In this document: positions 45,438-59,000 of the stretch, in pieces
Layout: each line of letters starts with the position of its first letter
Numbering within the stretch: position 1 is the first letter of the stretch
Assembly: GCF_016801865.2 (NCBI RefSeq)
Contig: NC_068937.1
Coordinates: forward strand, 18,634,432 to 18,698,431
Length of the DNA: 64,000 nucleotides
DNA from: Culex pipiens pallens
Taxonomy: Eukaryota; Arthropoda; Insecta; Diptera; Culicidae
Direction of reading: 5' to 3'
Notes under the pieces: generated by a model
Database searches by the model: none
Seen by the model: the letters and a program-made list of their open reading frames with translations, nothing else
What the model was told of the DNA's origin: nothing
Position numbers and translations under genes: made by a program

Positions 45438-46830
45438 TTAAAAAAAAAAAATTCTAAAATGTCTAAAATGTCTAAAATGTCTAAAATGTCTAAAATGTCT
45501 AAAATGTCTAAAATGTCTAAAATGTCTAAAATGTCTAAAATGTCAAAAATGTCACAAATGTCTAAAATATCAAAAATGTCACAAATGTCAAAAATGTCAA
45601 AAATGTCACAAATCTCAAAAATGTCTAAAATGCCTAAAATGTCAAAAATGTCAAAAATGTCACAAATCTCAAAAATGTCTAAAATGTCAAAAATGTCAAT
45701 AATGTCAATAATGTCAAAAATGACAAAAATGTCAAAAATGTCAAAAATGTCAAAAATGTCAAAAATGTCAAAAATGTCAAAAATGTCAAAAATGTCAAAA
45801 ATGTCAAAAATGTCAAAAATGTCTAAAATGTCTAAAATGTCTAAAATGTCAAAAATGGCAAAAATGGCAAAAATGGCAAAAATTGCAAAAATGTCAAAAA
45901 ATGTCACAAATGTCACAAATGTCAAAAATGTCAAAAATGTCAAAAATGTCACAAATGTCAAAAATGTCACAAATGTCACAAATTTCAAAAATGTCAAAAA
46001 TGTCAAAAATGTCAAAAATGTTACAAATGTCAAAAATGTCACAAATGTCTAAAATGTCTAAAATGTTACAAATGTCATAAATGTCTAAAATGTCTAAAAT
46101 GTCTAAAATGTCAAAAATGTCAAAAATGTCAAAAATGTCATAAATGTCAAAAATGTCAAAAACGTCAAAAATGTCAAAAAAGTAAAAAATGTCAAAAATG
46201 TCAAAAATGTCAAAAATATCAAAAATGTCAAAAATGTCAAAAACATTAAAAATGACAAAAATGTCAAAAATGTCAAAAATGTCAAAAATGTCAAAAATAT
46301 CAAAAATGTCAAAAATGTCAAAAATGTCAAAAATGTCAAAAACATCAAAAATGTCAAAAATGACAAAAATGACAAAAATGTCAAAAATGTCAGAAATAAC
46401 AAAAAATGACAAAAAATGTCAAAAATGGCAAAAAATGTAAAAAATGCCAAAAATGACAAAAATGACAAAAATGGCAAACATGTCAAAAATGACAAAAATG
46501 ACAAAAATGACGAAAATGACAAAAACAACTAAAAAGACTAAAATGACCAAAATTTCAATATGTCAAAATTGTCAAAAATTTCAAAAATGACTAAAATGTC
46601 AAAAATGTAAAAAAAGTCAAAAATGTCTAAAAAAACTAAAATGGCAAAAATGGTCAAAGTGTCTAAATGTCTCAAATGGATTAAATAATTAAATTGTCTA
46701 AATTTCAAAAACTTAAAAAAAATTCAAAATGTCAAAAATGTCAAAAATGTCAAATATGTCTAAAATTTCAAAAAATGTCAAAAATGGTTTAAATGTCTAA
46801 AATGTCTCGAATGGTAAAAATGGTTAAAAT
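45438..46830. repeat. 9 bp minisatellite AAAAATGTC, array 2
   Basis: Continues the array of 43960-44759 after the SINE-like insertion, with blocks of AAAATGTCT (45450-45540), AAAAATGTC (45680-45830) and AAAATGTCA/ACAAATGTC mixtures, and decays toward 46830. Same artificial open frames as array 1. Confidence 0.95.
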
Positions 46831-49313
46831 GCCTAACATTTCATAGAACAAAAAGGAAAAAAATGCCAAATTGCCAAAATATCCAAAATGACAAAAATTA
46901 TTAAAATGACCAGAATGACCAAAATGATCAAAATGACAAAAATGTCCAAAATGGGCAAACTACTAAAGTTTAAAGTAACAAAAATAAACAAAATTTCTAT
47001 AAGGCTGGTACAAATATTTTTAAAAGTTGTTGTCACCCCCGCCTTCAAAATTGGGGCAAAAAAAATATTTTTACAATAAACTTCAAAATTTCAATGAAAA
47101 TTCAAGTGCAACCAGCTGAAATCAAATTAAAATACATTCTTCTGCGTTTTAAATCATTTTTAGCATGTTTGGGTTTGTTAAAAAATCTTAAGATTTTTTG
47201 AAAATTTTCGAAGCAAAATCTTTTTTTTTCGATACAATTTTTGTTTTTGTCAGATCTTAGATTTTTTGAAAACTAATGATTGCAAAACAACTGAACTAGT
47301 GTAAAATGCATTTCAAAATACTTTTTTCATTTAAATGTGAAGACTATGGCTTTAATTTTTTATATTTTTTTTTGCCCCCCCCCCCCCTTGACCTCGGCCA
47401 GGGCCGAGGGAAAAAACTTTTTTAAATATTTGCATCGGCCTAATAACCATAATAACCATAGTTTTAAAAATAACCATAATGAACAAAATTATCAGCATTA
47501 CCAAAAATTCCAACGAGATGACTTTGACAAAAATTTCAAAATCGTCAAAAACTTCAAAATGTTACTATGACAAAAAAATTTATACAAATTTAAAAGCTGA
47601 CAGAAATAATAAAAATAAATAAATTGATATATAAAAATTACAAAAAATAAAGTGACCAATAAAAATTAATCAATTAATTGATACAAATTATAAAAATCAC
47701 AATAAAAAAATCATAATGATAACAATGACAGGATGACAAAATGTTAAAATACTAACAATTATAAAAATACCGTAAAAAATACATAAATCACAAAAATGAA
47801 AAAAATAAACAAAAAAAATTACAAAAATGCAAAAATGACTAAAAATATCAAAAAAATATACAAAATACAAAAGTTCAATTTTACCAATAAAACAAAATAC
47901 AAAAGTTCAATTTTACCAAATTTTAATTTATTGAACTCAACAGAATCTACCGACGTTTTAAAGTCAGCTTCTTTCAATTTGTAAATTTTGAAAAAATCTT
48001 TTTTCCTTGTAAGAAATTTCGAAAAAAATCCTATAAATATCAACAACCTTCTGCAATTTTTGACAAAATTATTTTGTTTATAAGAAAACACTTGCCTAAT
48101 TATTTGAATTTGTCTTTTAATTTATATCCCAAAAATAAAACAAATAGCTCACTCACCACAACGTGATAGCCTTCAAAAACAAATTCAACCCGATATTAAA
48201 CTTCATATTGCATTCAAATTTTCCCAAGCAAACAGGAACGACTATACGGTGTTGTTGTTGCTTTTTATTCTCTTTTCGAAGCCCCGACCAAGTATGTGCG
48301 AACGTGCAGCAGTATGTATTTCACTGTTTTGGTGCACAGTGAAAAATCTTTTTTTTTTATTAAATATTTTAAAATTGCGATAATGTTTTTCCGGAAGTGT
48401 GAAATATTTTATTAAATTTGAAAATTAAAATTTCCGCATTTTTTTTTTATTATTATGACGATGGTGGCAGGTACATATCGAAAAGGGGCCAATAAAGTTT
48501 TCCTCCAGCCTTATCTCCGGGCTTTGCCGGGGCCGAAGCGCCGAACGAGGTTCGGCTTTATCTGGTTAGCTTTACCCCAATCGCTGGAAGAAAGAAGATA
48601 GTCCGTGCACAGTGTGGCAGCAGTATTGAACGAGCGCGTGAGAATGACACAAATAATGTGCAATTTTTTGAAGTTATCATTGATTTTATGATTTTTTTTT
48701 CTTAATTTATTTAATTGTCTAAACTAATTTTCATTGTCCGATATGGAATCAATTTAACCTGATATTCAACTTCCTGTTCACATTTAAAAATCTACTGTAA
48801 TCTGATAACAGAGCTGCTCTTAATTACACGTTTGATTTCCACCTTGCTGCCCATAACCACCGCGCAGAACGAACATCAATAAAAAGAACTGTCAGCAACA
48901 CAATCGTACCAATCAACTAACACGTACAAAATTACACAATTCAAATGAGTCAGTTATGCTCGTTCAGCGCTCGAAGCTCGGCTGAGTGCCTCCTCGTTAC
49001 CGAATGAATGAATTTATCTCAAATTGAGTTCGAACAGATGAAAAAAGAGAAGCAAACTTGGAATCCACACGATATCCTATAATTAATTCATCACATCCAA
49101 AGTTGGCGCAAACTTTTGGACGGGTGATGAAGTAGTTCTTGAAAAGTCAAGTAGAAGTTTTGGTTACAGTTCGGGGTTTGCTGCGCACGTGGGAATACAA
49201 ATGAGTTGGTATTACGCGAGTCGTCATGACTCATGAGAATTAAACGCATTACCATTTGTTGGAATGATGTAATAACTTGACTGTTTAGATATAAATACTC
49301 GTAAAATATTCTG
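46831..49313. other. AT-rich repeats and SLC46 3' flank
   Basis: A degenerate continuation of A-rich repeats to about 47000, then a repeat-like unit bounded by GCCTTCAAAATTGGGGC (near 47041) and a 13-base C run (near 47377). AT-rich sequence follows to about 48140, and less AT-rich unique sequence 48140-49313 that includes the probable 3' UTR of the SLC46-like gene. No ORF is supported. Confidence 0.4.
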
Positions 49314-51033
49314 TCAAACATTCCGCCGCAGCGGATATCGGGAACGAACACAGCTTGATCCATTTTCGGCTGCAAACTTCGCTTCACGAACTCCCATCAA
49401 GTAATAAATCGAGCTGAAATCACAAACACTGAAAAAACGACGAACGAATTTTCGTCGTCTGCTTTGTGCGGCCGTTCGTACCCGAAGCACGAACATCGAC
49501 ACAAAGCAAACAACGAAAAACCAAACCTTACCCGACAAGGCCGAGGTTCAGCACGAACGCCAAGCACGTCACGAACAGAAACACCGACGGATCGCTGTCC
49601 AGCGTGCCGTTGTAGATCGAAGTCAGCAAAAACACGGACACGAGCGGCGTAAGCGCCTTCACCGAAAGATCCATGGCGTAGGTGCGGCTGACCTCGTCCT
49701 GGGGTAGAATCTTCGCGAGTAGCGATCGCGCCGCGGCTCCGTCGATGCCCTTGAACGGGGTCAGAAACGTGGTCAGGTACAGTTGCCAACCCTGCCGGGC
49801 AAAGCCCTTGATCAGGAAGTCTCCCAGGTGGTTGACGGTGGACAGGAGAAGGAGTCCGAGGTCGGACACGCGGAACAGCTTGCGAAGCGCGAGGATTCCG
49901 AACAGGTTACCGAGCATGATCACGGCGAACTCCGAGGACAGCCACAGGCTGTACTGCTGGATGTTCCAGCCGAACTCGTGGCGGGTGTACAGGAAGAAGA
50001 GGACGCGACCGGCGGTCGCCAGCTCGACCATGCCGCCGATCGCGATCAGGAACCACACGATCGTGCGTCCGCCGTCGGGTCGATCTTGCAGCAGCGTCCG
50101 CTTCATGTCCCGGACGCGATCGAGCTTGAAGATCGCTGCGAGCTTCTGCCTTGTTTGGACGCTACGATCCACCTGGACGCTTTCACGCATCAGGAAGATC
50201 AGCAGCAGCAGGCTCACCAGCTGGATTGCAGACGAGATCAGGAACGACGTGGTTATGGTTATCGCTCCAGCTGTCCAGCTGCTTGCGAAGAGGCCGCTGA
50301 GCACTCCAAGTATGGTGAAGCCCTGCAGGGCTCCCATCCGAACCGTGCGATTGTTTTCGTTGCTTACGTCGTTCATGTAGCTGAAGATCCCGGCGTTGAA
50401 GACGGAGAACCCTCCGAGGAATGCCACCGGAATGTTGGCCGCGACGTAGAACCACGGCGTCACGATGTAATACGTGGACAGATGTCCGATGAGAGCGATC
50501 AACAGGTAGCTCAGAAGATACCCTGAAAGCATCAACCCCGAATGATCTTCAGATCAATCGCCTAATCAAACCTCAACCTCACCAACGGAAGCGACAGCTA
50601 TGACCGGCTTCCTGCCGAACCTCTCGGACCATGGTCCGAAGAAGAGTGCTGCCAGCGCTGGAACGACTGACGTCAGCAGGACGATCGACATCGAAACGCA
50701 AGCCGCGAACGGTTGGACGACCTGCTCCAGCTGTGTACCAATTGTTGTGACGTTGTCCTGCCCAAGCCGGGAACAACCGCCTTCGGCGCTTCCCAGATGT
50801 ACCACGCACGCTTGGTAGACGATCTGATCGGTGAGCTTCACTTCTGCAAAGATTTGAGGAACCTATCAGCAGCTTTCTTGAACGAAGATCGGATGATGCT
50901 CACCGGAAAAGCTCCAACCTAAAGTGTGCAGGAAGACCATCGGACCGATCCTCGCCAAAGATCCCGGAACGCTCTCTTGGTGATGTCTACCCAACAGAGA
51001 CGTCTTCTCGCCAACGCGTTTGTTCTTTTCCAT
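49314..51033 (-). CDS. SLC46-like major facilitator transporter
   Basis: Four exons (51033-50904, 50843-50583, 50522-49532, 49413-49314) join in frame through GT-AG introns of 60, 60 and 118 bp to 493 aa, a normal SLC46 length. The start MEKNKRVGEKTSLLGRHHQE is the first ATG in frame with a hydrophilic cytosolic N terminus and an A at -3. Exon 1 then has the first membrane segment (PMVFLHTLGWSFSG); exon 2 has the MFS signature GPWSERFGRKP between membrane helices; exon 3 holds most of the remaining helices with a charged central loop (about residues 250-285), and exon 4 a short C-terminal tail. SLC46 members (SLC46A1 is the proton-coupled folate transporter, SLC46A3 is lysosomal) move folates or other small organic solutes; the substrate here is unknown. 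The exons are GC-rich and intact. Neighbouring sequence is repeats, with no operon-like partner. Confidence 0.93.
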
Positions 51034-54000
51034 CGTGAAGGACCGTCTTCCCGAGCAGCTGGATTCGGACTGAGTTCAGTGACTGATTCCGGTTCGCGAG
51101 AAATGTTTACAAAAACAGGGAATCGCGTTGTCGCGTGCATTGCCAAAATTATGCATCACTTCGTCATTTGATAACGCCACAGACAATCAGACATAGAGTG
51201 GAAATTCACCACAGCAGTTTTAAATTCACCTCAGCATTTGACAGTTGCGCTTCGCGCTTCCACAACTAGGTGGCACTAGTTAGGATTGAACTTGTGCTTA
51301 GAGTTGCCTGTCTGGTTGTCACTGTGCTGACATTGTTTGATGCACTCCGCGCGCCCTAGATTTCGTCACCGTAGGTCGTGGTTGATTACACCGAGTGACT
51401 CAAATACAGGACATCTGGTCTTTGTCTTTTAAGCAGTGAAAATCGATTTTGAAAAAAAAAGTTGAAATGCAATAAATCAATTTTGAGTTTATTTTAAAGC
51501 AAAAACCGCCAGGGGTGTGGGGTTTTGGGTGAGAGTCAACAAGGAACTTTAATATCAATTTGTTTATTTTTTTTATTTTGTTGTGTCTGTCTCAAAATAA
51601 AGCCGAACAGATGTTCGCAAGCATCAAGGAAGAAGGAATTAATAATTGCAAATTGCAGTGCAGTGCCGTTGGTGATAAGCGCATTGAAAAAGATAGTCAG
51701 AAGTTGACGCCGCGCAATAAATTTGAAGTTTATTAATTCCTTGTTTTGGATTTTGGAAAAAATAATTCCACAGATAAACAGACGTGAAACTTTTGTTTTA
51801 TCATATCCATTGGTTAACGTTTAAACTGTCAAGTTGAATGATCGAAACATTCACCAAGGCAATATTGAATTCACCACACGTTTACAACAAGATGGCTCCA
51901 CTGATTGATGGGATTTTGAAATTACACTCGAACCCCGATGGTTTGATACCAACTGTTGTCAAACGAACGGGATCACTTTTTAGTTTGACACTTTTTTTAG
52001 TTTGTACCCCGTTGGTTAGTATTAAAAATATAAAATATAAAAATTTAAATAACAAGCCATAGTCTCTTCATTTGAATAAAAAAAAGTTATTTGAAGTGAA
52101 TTTTACACTAGTGCAGTTGTGTTGCAATCATTAGTTTTCTAAAAATGTAAGATTTGAAGAAAACAAACATTTCAGCGAAAAAAACTTTTTGCGGTACTGT
52201 ACTTCGATCTTTTTTCCCAAATAAAATGATAAAAATTAATAAAATGATGAATAGATTAAATTTTACGGGCTTTGTACAAAGTTCTTTGTCATATAGATCA
52301 TGTGCAACATAAGGCCCTGTATCTCTTTTGCAAATATTTAAATTCTCAAAAAGTATTTTAAAAAATATTTGGATTTGTCCAAAAAAAGTAAACTTTTGAG
52401 CTACAGAGAATCGTGAACTAAAATAAAATCTTACTAGGATGATTAAAACATTTATGTTTGCTTAAAAATATTGAAAATAAACACTAAAAAGTCATCGCAA
52501 ACCGTGTATAGAAGTATAATCAAGTTTGAAAAAAAAAAGTTTTTCTTGATATTTCAAAAAAAAAATTTTTTTTATTAAGAAAATTAGTCAAAAATAATTG
52601 CTGAGTATTGCAAAAAAAAAATGAAATTGAGCATCATTCTTCAATTCTAGATTAAATTTTCAAAAGGTCCTATCTGCATACGAAACCCACAACTCATAGG
52701 TTGTTATGAAAATTTACTCTAGAATTGCAATATTGCAACAACAAATTTTTTTTTTGGAGATTATTCAATCAGTTTTTTAAATATTTTTTTTTTCTAAATC
52801 AAGCCTTCTATTAGCATTTTTAATTTAATAAATCGACTTTTCATTGTATTTTTTTAAGGTATGGTTTGGTATGGTTTAGGCCTTTTTTAAATGTAAGTCC
52901 TGATTTTAAGAAAAATCTGAAAATATTTTTCTCAAGGAGTAGAATAAATGTTACACAAGTTTCACTTGTTAACATTGCTCAGTGGTCCAGAAATTTGATT
53001 TGTCGAGAAATGGTGAAATGGTTGTTGCAAATGGGAAAGGGGCAACTTTTTGTTTGGATGAAAATTAGGGTAGTTCACGATTAGGGTGATTTTGAATATC
53101 TAACTTTCCAGGATTTTTTTTGATTTTTTTTGTCTTCTACAGAGTTGTGGGCCTTGCCAATCCAAAAAAAAACTGTTGAAGACACCAAAAATTTTATCTC
53201 GCAATCTACGCCCTCTACGATCAAATTTAGAAAAAGCATCTGAGCAAACCTTCAAAAATCTGTTTTTTGAACGTAGCAATTCAGGGTTATGTTTTAGAGA
53301 GTAGTGATGTTGGGGGCACTTTTAGAACTCTAAAAACACACATTTTTATTTTTTGACAAGTCAATTTGAACTTAAGGATCAACAGTTACATCCACTTTAG
53401 GGTAAAAAAGATGCATATTTAAAACTTAAATATTTCGAAAAAGGGGTAAGTTCAGAAAAAATCTGAATGGGGAGATTTAGCACTACAAACGTTCAAAAAA
53501 ACTCACAGGTATTTTTCTTTAAACTCGAGATATCTTCATATGGAAATGTCTAATTTTCTAGGGAAAAGTGTATGGGACCACCCTAACGAAATTCGGAAAT
53601 TATTCTACTATATGTTTTTCCATGTAATTTTGCCCGCATGAACCTGAATCGTCCCTCAGAATTGAGCTTAAGTGTCAAAAATCAATTTTCGGTCATATTT
53701 TGCTTAAATTTTATTTTTTTCACATAATTAACCTAAAAACACCTATAATTAAAAAACAAAACATTAACTAAAAAATTTAAAGAAGAAAAAAAAATGAAAA
53801 TTTTTCAGCTGAGAATGATTTTTTGTGTTTTTTTTTATCTTAACATAAAACACTATTTTTCAAAATATCATAACGTAAGGAAAAACAAAAGTCCGTCTTA
53901 CCCTTTTATTTGCTGAAACAAATAAAAAAAAATAATCAAAAGTTTGCCAGAATCGTGTTTTTTCAATTGTAATTTTTATAGAGTGTAACTATGTTTTTTT

Positions 54001-54362
54001 GCAGTCTTAATCATAACCTACAACTTGCCGAAGACATCAAATCGATCAGAAAACCTCAATGAACCCATACAATTAAAAAATACAGAAATAAAAATCAGGA
54101 TTGTTTTTCCAAATTCTAGAGATCTGCTAATAAGTCATAAGATGTGAAAAAATATGTTTAAGATTTTTTTTGTGAAAAAATCTTATTGAAAAAATTGTAA
54201 ATTTGTTGTATAGTGTAACCGTTTTTGGATTGTCCTCATCGATATCTATAGAACTTTGCTGAAGACACCATATCGATCAGAAAATTAAAAAAAAACTGAC
54301 GAATTGGTGTAAAAGAAAAATAAAGCATTTGTTTTTAATTTATTTTATTTATTTCAAAAGCC
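51034..54362. other. SLC46 5' flank, then repeats
   Basis: 51034-51420 is GC-richer and probably holds the promoter and 5' UTR of the SLC46-like gene. The ORF at 51838-52062 has no recognisable domain. 52200-53060 is AT-rich, with a hairpin-repeat relic near 52660-52730. A MITE-like unit lies at 53078-53588, followed by more AT-rich sequence. Confidence 0.4.
53078..53588. mobile_element. MITE-like unit with TTAGGGTG ends
   Basis: The left end CGATTAGGGTGATTTTG and the right end, inverted, CGTTAGGGTGGTCCC form short terminal inverted repeats around about 510 bp of non-coding sequence. The same TTAGGGTGA/TCACCCTAA pair marks the inner arms of foldback B. No clear target duplication. Confidence 0.45.
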
Positions 54363-56034
54363 AGTTGAGCAGTTCTCTAGGATTTCGGTCATTCGATTTT
54401 TTTTTGTATTTTTTAATCCGACTGAAACTTTTTTGGTGCCTTCGGTATGCCCAAAGAAGCCATTTTGCATCATTAGTTTGTCCATATAATTTTCCATACA
54501 AATTTCGTAGCTGTCCATATAAAAATGATGTATGAAAATTCAAAAATCTGTATCTTTTGAAGGAATTTTTTGATCGATTTGGTGTTTTCGACAAAGTTGT
54601 AGGTATGGATACGGACTACACTGGGGAAAAATGATACACGGTAAAAAAAAATTGATGATTTTTTTATTTAACTTTTTATCACTAAAACTTGATTTGCAAA
54701 AAAACACAATTTTTAATTTTTTTTATTTTTTTGATATGTTTAAGAGGACATAAAATACCAACTTTTCAGAAATTTCCAGGTTGTGCAAAAAATCATTGAC
54801 CGAGTTATGATTTTTTTAATAAATACTTATTTTTTCAAAAAATCGAAATATTGGTCGCAAAATTTTTCAACTTCATTTTTCGATGTAAAATCAAATTTGC
54901 AATCAAAAAGTACTTTAGTAAAATTTTGATAAAGTGCACCGTTTTCAAGTTAAATCCATATTTAGGTGACTTTTTTGAAAATTATCGCAGTTTTTCATTT
55001 TTTTAAATTAGTGCACATGTTTGCACACTTTTGGAAAAAATATTTTTGAAAAGCTGAAAAAATTACGCCCTTTTAAAATGTTAGTCTTGATTTGAAAATT
55101 TTGAAAATAATGTTTTCGAAAAGATCGGAAAATTTCACAAATGTTTCATACTTTAACATTGAAAATCGGACCATTAGTTGCTGAGATATCGACATTAAAA
55201 AATGGTGGGCTGTTTGGGTGAGACTTAGAAAACATCAATTTTTCTGTTTTTAAACCTTTGCATGGCAATATCTCAGCAACTAAAGGTCGTATCAACAAAG
55301 TCTGAAGAAGCAAAATATAGAGAATTTTTTCAGCTTTTCAAAAATATTTTTTCCAAAAGTGTGCAAACATGTGCACTAATTTAAAAAAATGAAAAACTGC
55401 GACTATTTTCAAAAAAGTCACCTAAATATGGATTTAACTTGAAAACGGTGCACTTTATCAAAATTTTACTAAAGTACTTTTTGATTGCAAATTTGATTTT
55501 ACATCGAAAAATGAAGTTGAAAAATTTTTGCGACCAATATTTCGATTTTTTGAAAAAATAAGTATTTATTAAAAAATTCATAACTCGGTCAATGATTTTT
55601 TGCACAACCTGGAAATTTCTGAAAAGTTGGCATTTTATGTCCTCTTAAACATATCAAAAAATAAAAAAAAATAAAAATAGTGTTTTTTTGCAAATCAAGT
55701 TTTAGTGATAAAAAGTTAAATAAAAAAATCATCAATTTTTTTTACCGTGTATCATTTTTTTCCAGTGTAGTCCGTATCCATACCTACAACTTTGTCGAAG
55801 ACACCAAATCGATCAAAAAATTCCTTCAAAAGATACAGATTTTTGAATTTTCATACATCATTTTTATATGGACAGCTACGAAATTTGTATGGAAAATTAT
55901 ATGGACAAACTAATGATGCAAAATGGCTTCTTTGGGCATACCGAAGGCACCAAAAAAGTTTCAGTCGGATTAAAAAATACAAAAATTAAAATTGAAGAAA
56001 AAAGACCGATTTCGTAGAGAATTGCTCAGTTAAC
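54363..56034. mobile_element. long foldback element D
   Basis: About 1.67 kb palindrome with arms of roughly 800 bp. An identical 64-codon open frame occurs on the minus strand at 54594-54349 and on the plus strand at 55792-55989 because the arms are inverse copies. The ends match as GAGCAGTTCTCT and (inverted) GAGCAATTCTCTAC. Arms are nearly identical over long stretches (54640-55060 against 55330-55750). It shares its terminal part with foldback A (2130-3800). No coding capacity. Confidence 0.8.
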
Positions 56035-59000
56035 AGTGTTTTGTGATTATTCTTAAAGCAGTATAAACAACTTGGCTGAAGGCAATTATGTATAATAGCT
56101 TCTTAAGTTTCATAATGGTTTGCACAAAGTTTCGGATAAAAAACGCATGACGCATTAGTTTTTTTGAAAAAAGTACTCTAGGATTAAAAAAATACATAGA
56201 TTAATCGGTTTCAGAGAAATTAAATATTTTCTTCAATAAAAATTTACGTTTTAATAAAAAACTAGTAAATCAATCTAAATGGAACGAATAGGGTTAATAT
56301 ACAAATAGTGCATCCCTCTTATACATTACATTTTTATTTTTTATTGATCATGGCTCACGAGACATTTATGTGCAATCTATTATATTTTTGAACTAAACAT
56401 AATAATTGATAATTATTCAGCAATTAAATTTATTGTCTATTTTTTCACGGTTTCTTCATAAACATAAACCACTTTCGACATAATTACTAATTAGCCACCC
56501 TCAAACAACCATCCCACGCGTCGCCCACATCCCAAATCTCGCACCAAAAGCCGGAAGCAGCAATAACTCTGACCGAATCGCTCAAAACCTCTCGCATAAT
56601 AAGGTTTCCAATAAATCACCTCACGCATGCCGCGAGCCCCCAGCATGAACCGTTCTCCAGCACTACCGATACAGTTTTCATTAAACCTGCTATCGAGGTT
56701 AGTTGACTTCTCCGAAATTCTTCTCACGAGAGAGTGAGAGTGAGCACAAAAAAACTCGCGCGAGTTCCCGGTGAGATTCACTCATTTGTCACTTTCGATT
56801 CAGTTTGTTTCCTTTTTGCTGAATCTTTGTTTGATTTTTTCCTCTGTTTTATCAGACGATTAAATTAATCGCTCGCCGAATGCTCATTCGCGAGTTCCTC
56901 GCGCGCGAGTGAACCTCGACCATGAACTCGCGCGCATCGCTTGCTTCGTTCACGTGTTCCTCGCCGCTCTCGATTTCTCTCGTTCAGTCTTTCGCTCACC
57001 GTCGCTCGTGTCGGTCGCTCGTTCGTTCGTTCGCTGGTTTTGCTCATTCCGTCTGCTTCCACGTGTGTATGTTGGCTCTTTACACTTCGAGGTCTTCGTT
57101 TTTTTTACTTTTTGCTGTCACGAGGAATTAAGAGGGAACCGAAACGGAACGCGTTTTGCTGAGTTTGGCGGAGTTGTATTTGAATCGCTGGAAAGATTAG
57201 CAGGCCGTGCCAAATGTTAGTACATGTGTTTAACTTTTGCATTCTTTGCCGTGTTCATTGAGGGAGGGTTTTACTTTTTTTTTGCTGAATTGCTGTGTGT
57301 TGCCATGGTAGTGTGCGTGCGCGTAGGATCGTCGTCGTCGATTCACCAAAGTTGGACTTTATTTCTTACCCAACAACTTCAGCAACAACCCGTGCTCAAC
57401 GAGAAGTGCTGTCAATTGGGACCTCGCGTACTGACCAACGCACCGCAAATGTCACGCAGCTGTTTTGCAACTCTGTATAGTACGGTGCGGCATGTGGTTC
57501 AGCTAAATTTAGCTCTTGGACCCCACTTGGCCCCCACACTCTCGGTCAGTCGTAGCAGGCCGCGCCCCGCCGAACCTGATGATGTAAGGCCGCATGTCGG
57601 CCTCGCGGAGCGAGGTTCAATGCGGTAGAACAACCACCGGAACAACAGCTGGATCCACAATGGATTTTTGCTTGCTGGCACCGATCCAAGCAACCTAATG
57701 GCTGGTGTTCAGGCGGTGACAGTTCAGGCGCATTATGGTGGAGTGTTAAGCTGCCAAGATCGAAGATTGCCGTGCGTGGATTGCTGCGGTAGTTTCGTTG
57801 TGCCCTTGACGACCCACATGAGTTCGATTTAGTAATCGCGTAAAGTGGGGCTCACTTAACTAGTGTGGAGTTACCCACCAGAGAGTGATTAGCAAGCAGG
57901 TGGAAGAGTTCTGTGAAAACCGATGAAGTTGGGATTGAGTCAATTTGAAGAGTGATTACAAAGTGGAAATGTTTATCGAAATTGAGTGAAACTGGCTGAA
58001 TCACGTTCAGCCGTGAAGAAGAATCAACACAGCAAAGATAAAAACGTGTTGTGCAGTGACGTATAGAAAACTACATCGGACAAGTTATAAATGTTGCCAT
58101 GATCTGGGTTTGTGACGTAAACGACAAGTTGTGTGTCTCGTTTCGAGGTGGTTTTCGTCAATGTTGTTCTTGCAGGTTCAGAATTGGATAAATGAACGAT
58201 TTTAAATTGCAAAGTTCTAGTCCTGACGCAATAGTCAGTCACCTTTATTTAAATTGAAAAAATAATCAATTGGGTGGTTTAAAAAGGTTGAATGCACGTG
58301 TAATTGATGACCCCTGAACTACCCTAATGTTATTTAGAATTTTTAACGGTACACTTTAAGCAGCTTTTGCACCAAGATTTTTGCTACAGACATTTTAGTA
58401 TCTTCAAAACAACGGGAACTGTCGATATATTTTTTGATTCATTCCCTAAAATACTGTCTACAAAATAATTTAAAACAATGTTTGTTTATTTTTACAATTA
58501 GATTGTTGCAGGATTGGGTCCTAAGTTTGACAATTTTTGAATAAGAAGACAACAACTTCCTTGGCTGCTGTGCACCCTTAAATGCAAGATGGCGGTCAAA
58601 ATGGCCGTGATGAAATGTTGAGAAAATGCATTTGGTAATTAAATAGGCATTCAACCATTAAATTTTGACTAAGTTGGTGTCACCAAACACGGATTTAATG
58701 TTAAAAGTAAGAAAAAGGAGAATTACGAAATGACGAAGAACTTCAGATACTTGAATAGCACGTCTCAAGATGAAAAAGAGTGTTTCATCTTCAGTTAAAT
58801 TCAGATAGATTCTAAGATATTGTCTTTGAAAATCAAGGGCTAAATGGGCACTTTAGAATTTATAATACCTGACCAGTGTGAATTTTTTTGAATTTATGTT
58901 TTATTAAGTCCTGATCAAGGTTGACAGGCAACAGAAATATGAAGATTCAAAAATAATTTTTCAAAGTATTGAAGAAGTATCACAAAATATGTAGCATTAC

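Noticed and set aside
44120..46412. Several long ORFs of repeating SKM, KCQ and DIF on both strands
   Set aside because: Created by the AAAAATGTC minisatellite, which is open in several frames at once.
49682..50526. Plus-strand ORFs of 232 and 247 codons
   Set aside because: Antisense shadows of SLC46 exon 3.
51838..52062. 74-codon plus-strand ORF starting MIETFTKAIL
   Set aside because: No homology recognised and it runs into AT-rich sequence; not supported as a gene.
54349..55989. The same small protein apparently encoded on both strands
   Set aside because: Consequence of the foldback arms being inverse copies; no homology or start context.
57224..57628. 134-codon plus-strand ORF
   Set aside because: No recognisable domain, low-complexity hydrophobic start, and no splice context; treated as chance.
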